NCBI RefSeq assembly: GCF_902713425.1
Contig: NC_081201.1
Coordinates: forward strand, 14,091,362-14,155,361
Direction: 5' to 3'
DNA from: Acipenser ruthenus
Taxonomy: Eukaryota; Chordata; Actinopteri; Acipenseriformes; Acipenseridae
DNA length: 64,000 nt
The position numbers and the translations under genes were made by a program. The notes under the pieces were generated by a model. It searched no databases and was not told the DNA's origin. It saw nothing but the letters and a program-made list of their open reading frames with translations. Shown here piece after piece: positions 62,662 to 64,000 of the stretch. Position 1 is the stretch's first letter; each line of letters opens with the position of its first letter.

Positions 62662-64000
62662 GAATCACGGGGGTTTGCATTAACTTCTGGAAATCAGACT
62701 CTGCGCAAAGTCTGGAAATCAACTCGTGAGGCTCCTGCTCTGGGTTCGCTGGACAGACGAGACCGATAAGAAACCCGAACGATAAATATAGACACTGAAA
62801 CTGACTTTAAAGGGAAATAAGCAATTGATTAAAACAAATAAGAAAAGCAATATCTGCTTTTGTGTTGACTGGGAGAGCCTGTATTGATATTTTTTTTCCT
62901 TTTGTTTCTCTCTCTGTCTCTCTCGTCGCCGCTTGCATTTGTGTGCTTCTGTGCTTGTTCTATTTCCTGTTGCAAAACCACTGTTGCTATAAGAAAAGGA
63001 GGAAGTAGGTGAAACAAATAAGTAATGTTGTAGACTTGCCTAGTCTGACAGACTGTTAGAAAGGAAGAAATTTAAACCCTAGTTTATTGTTGTAGAAAAT
63101 GGTTAATAAAATGGCCCAGAAAAGTGATTGGTATTCGTCATGTAAAATATATGAAGTACAGTGTCAAAAGAAATCGAAACAAAAAACGAAACAAGAGATA
63201 AAAGAAAAACTAAAGATCAACCTAATGGAATTAAAAAAAAAACAAAGGGAAGGAAAAAAAATGATAGAAGAGTTGGAAACTGAGTTGGGACTTGGTGAGA
63301 GGATTTAGAGGAAGATGCTACGGGTGCGGCGAATATGGTCAGAAGAGGAGAGAATGCTGGACAGCAGAATGCGTAGCAGATGGCTGAAGCAGATTGCGGA
63401 AGGTTTGAGTAAGTATTGTGAAATGTGACAAAGCAGAAACAAAGTTACACTAAAAGTATGATCAAGGATCCTGGTTATGTAATATGCGCATTGTTTGTCT
63501 GTCTGTCTATTTAATGTTTACGTGTCTGTATGAACTAATAGTTTGTTCCTTTGTGTTTGTTTCTCTCTGTCTGTTTGTCCATGTGTACACGTTGTTTCGA
63601 ATATGAATGTCAGAATTGTATTTTGAATAGTGTTACTGACTTTCTTTGCACTGCGTATTAAAGTTTATAAGATTAGTGTTACGGGCTGTCACGTCGAGTC
63701 CTCCCAAAAGACCCCACTACAGATTTAACACAATAAACATTAATTTGCAATTAATTGTTGCGCTGACTTGTCTGTTATTGACTGTCCAAGGAGGATGAGT
63801 ATGTTTAATTACCATCCCCAATATTTAGTGGATCCAGTCGCTAACAGTTGAGTTTGTACTTCGACTAAGCATTTAAAAAACTCGTGGGTGTTTGCTGGGC
63901 CAAGACTTGAGACTTGACAGAGGGTAAATTAAGTCCTGGTAGACAGACATGTAAGGTCTAGTGTTTTGCCGATTGTGGCATTGTTGTGTAACTGGAATTC

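Larger units (their letters stand above)
61776..64000 (+). mobile_element. Endogenous retrovirus, 5' LTR, leader and start of internal region (fossil, runs off window)
   Basis: 5' LTR 61776-62404 (629 bp; TGTAGTGGATT ... TTTCCATCACA, TATATAA near 62221, AATAAA near 62315), then a primer binding site at about 62408. The PBS, TGGCGCTGCGAGCAGGG, resembles the 3' end of a serine tRNA (CGA anticodon type) as I remember it. A leader with 39-bp repeats follows. At 63099 a short Lys/Glu-rich frame could be the beginning of gag, but it is not recognisable by homology. 63309-64000 shows no gene I can name. It lies within or next to the LTR element at 60387-61775. State of the rest unknown. Confidence 0.8.

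Noticed and set aside
63099-63308. Host coding gene
   Set aside because: A short Lys/Glu-rich frame directly after a retroviral leader; best regarded as part of the fossil element.

Overview
The window is vertebrate DNA, most likely from a bony fish. It is a tandem array of spliceosomal snRNA genes that target-specific LINEs have colonised heavily. Evidence for a vertebrate/fish host: Pol II type U2 and U5 snRNA genes with exact 3' boxes, a tRNA-derived CORE-type SINE with an L2-type GGATAA tail, a CR1-like LINE, LTR elements and an endogenous retrovirus. The species cannot be fixed from sequence alone.

Array unit. All snRNA genes lie on the minus strand. Read 5' to 3' on that strand, the unit is U5 snRNA (about 120 nt), about 140-200 bp that must hold the U2 promoter, U2 snRNA (about 190 nt), then about 390-470 bp of spacer (CT-rich, with a CCTG-repeat block and an AAAC-repeat block) that must hold the next U5 promoter. 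Without insertions a unit would be about 0.9 kb. Here seven or eight units are spread over about 58 kb.

Insertions. No uninterrupted U2 gene is present. Every U2 with a readable junction is split at one point: the 5' half ends at nt 34 (AAGUGU) and the 3' half resumes at nt 38 (AUCUG), so the branch-point recognition sequence GUAGUA (nt 33-38) is bisected. The inserts are Tx1/L1-group non-LTR retrotransposons resembling the known U2-inserting Keno elements. They have an ORF1 with CCHC knuckles and an ORF2 with APE endonuclease, reverse transcriptase and a C-terminal Cys/His motif. At least two lineages share the site, one with a YMDD and one with a YADD RT motif. A second, related lineage is inserted in U5 at one point in invariant loop I (after CUUUC, before UUUUACU, losing GCC). 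I know of no described U5-targeting retrotransposon; this is the main candidate novelty.

Layout: 1-1738 CR1-like LINE relic (+); 1957-3890 U2 3' half plus U2-LINE 3' fragment; 3891-6787 U5-LINE 5' fragment plus U5 5' half; 7175-10581 U2/LINE; 10582-14605 LINE/U2; 14787-16560 U5 3' half plus U5-LINE 3' fragment; 16987-22191 U2/YADD LINE carrying a SINE; 22350-23517 U5 3' half, chimeric LINE, U2 5' half; 23716-23835 unsplit U5 with altered loop I; 24275-29203 U2/LINE; 29343-34485 U5/LINE; 34571-40094 U2/LINE with the longest ORF2 frame; 40286-40405 unsplit U5; 40848-46224 U2/YADD LINE; 46420-53095 U5/LINE, the fullest U5 element, carrying a solo LTR; 53565-59554 U2/YADD LINE carrying an LTR-like insert; 59721-59840 unsplit U5; 60264-60386 partial U2 entered by an LTR retrotransposon (60387-61775), followed by an endogenous retrovirus (61776 to window end).

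How the parts may work together. In the fuller U2 LINEs ORF1 begins only about 35-55 nt after the U2 junction, and the U2 upstream region stays attached, so the host U2 promoter probably drives a U2(1-34)-LINE fusion RNA. The U5 LINE instead has a roughly 700-nt 5' UTR, a 5-nt ORF1-ORF2 gap, and a conserved folded 3' UTR element. Deletions between neighbouring U2 and U5 insertions produced reciprocal chimeras. Identical lesions and junctions in separate units point to unequal exchange, gene conversion or remobilisation of defective copies.
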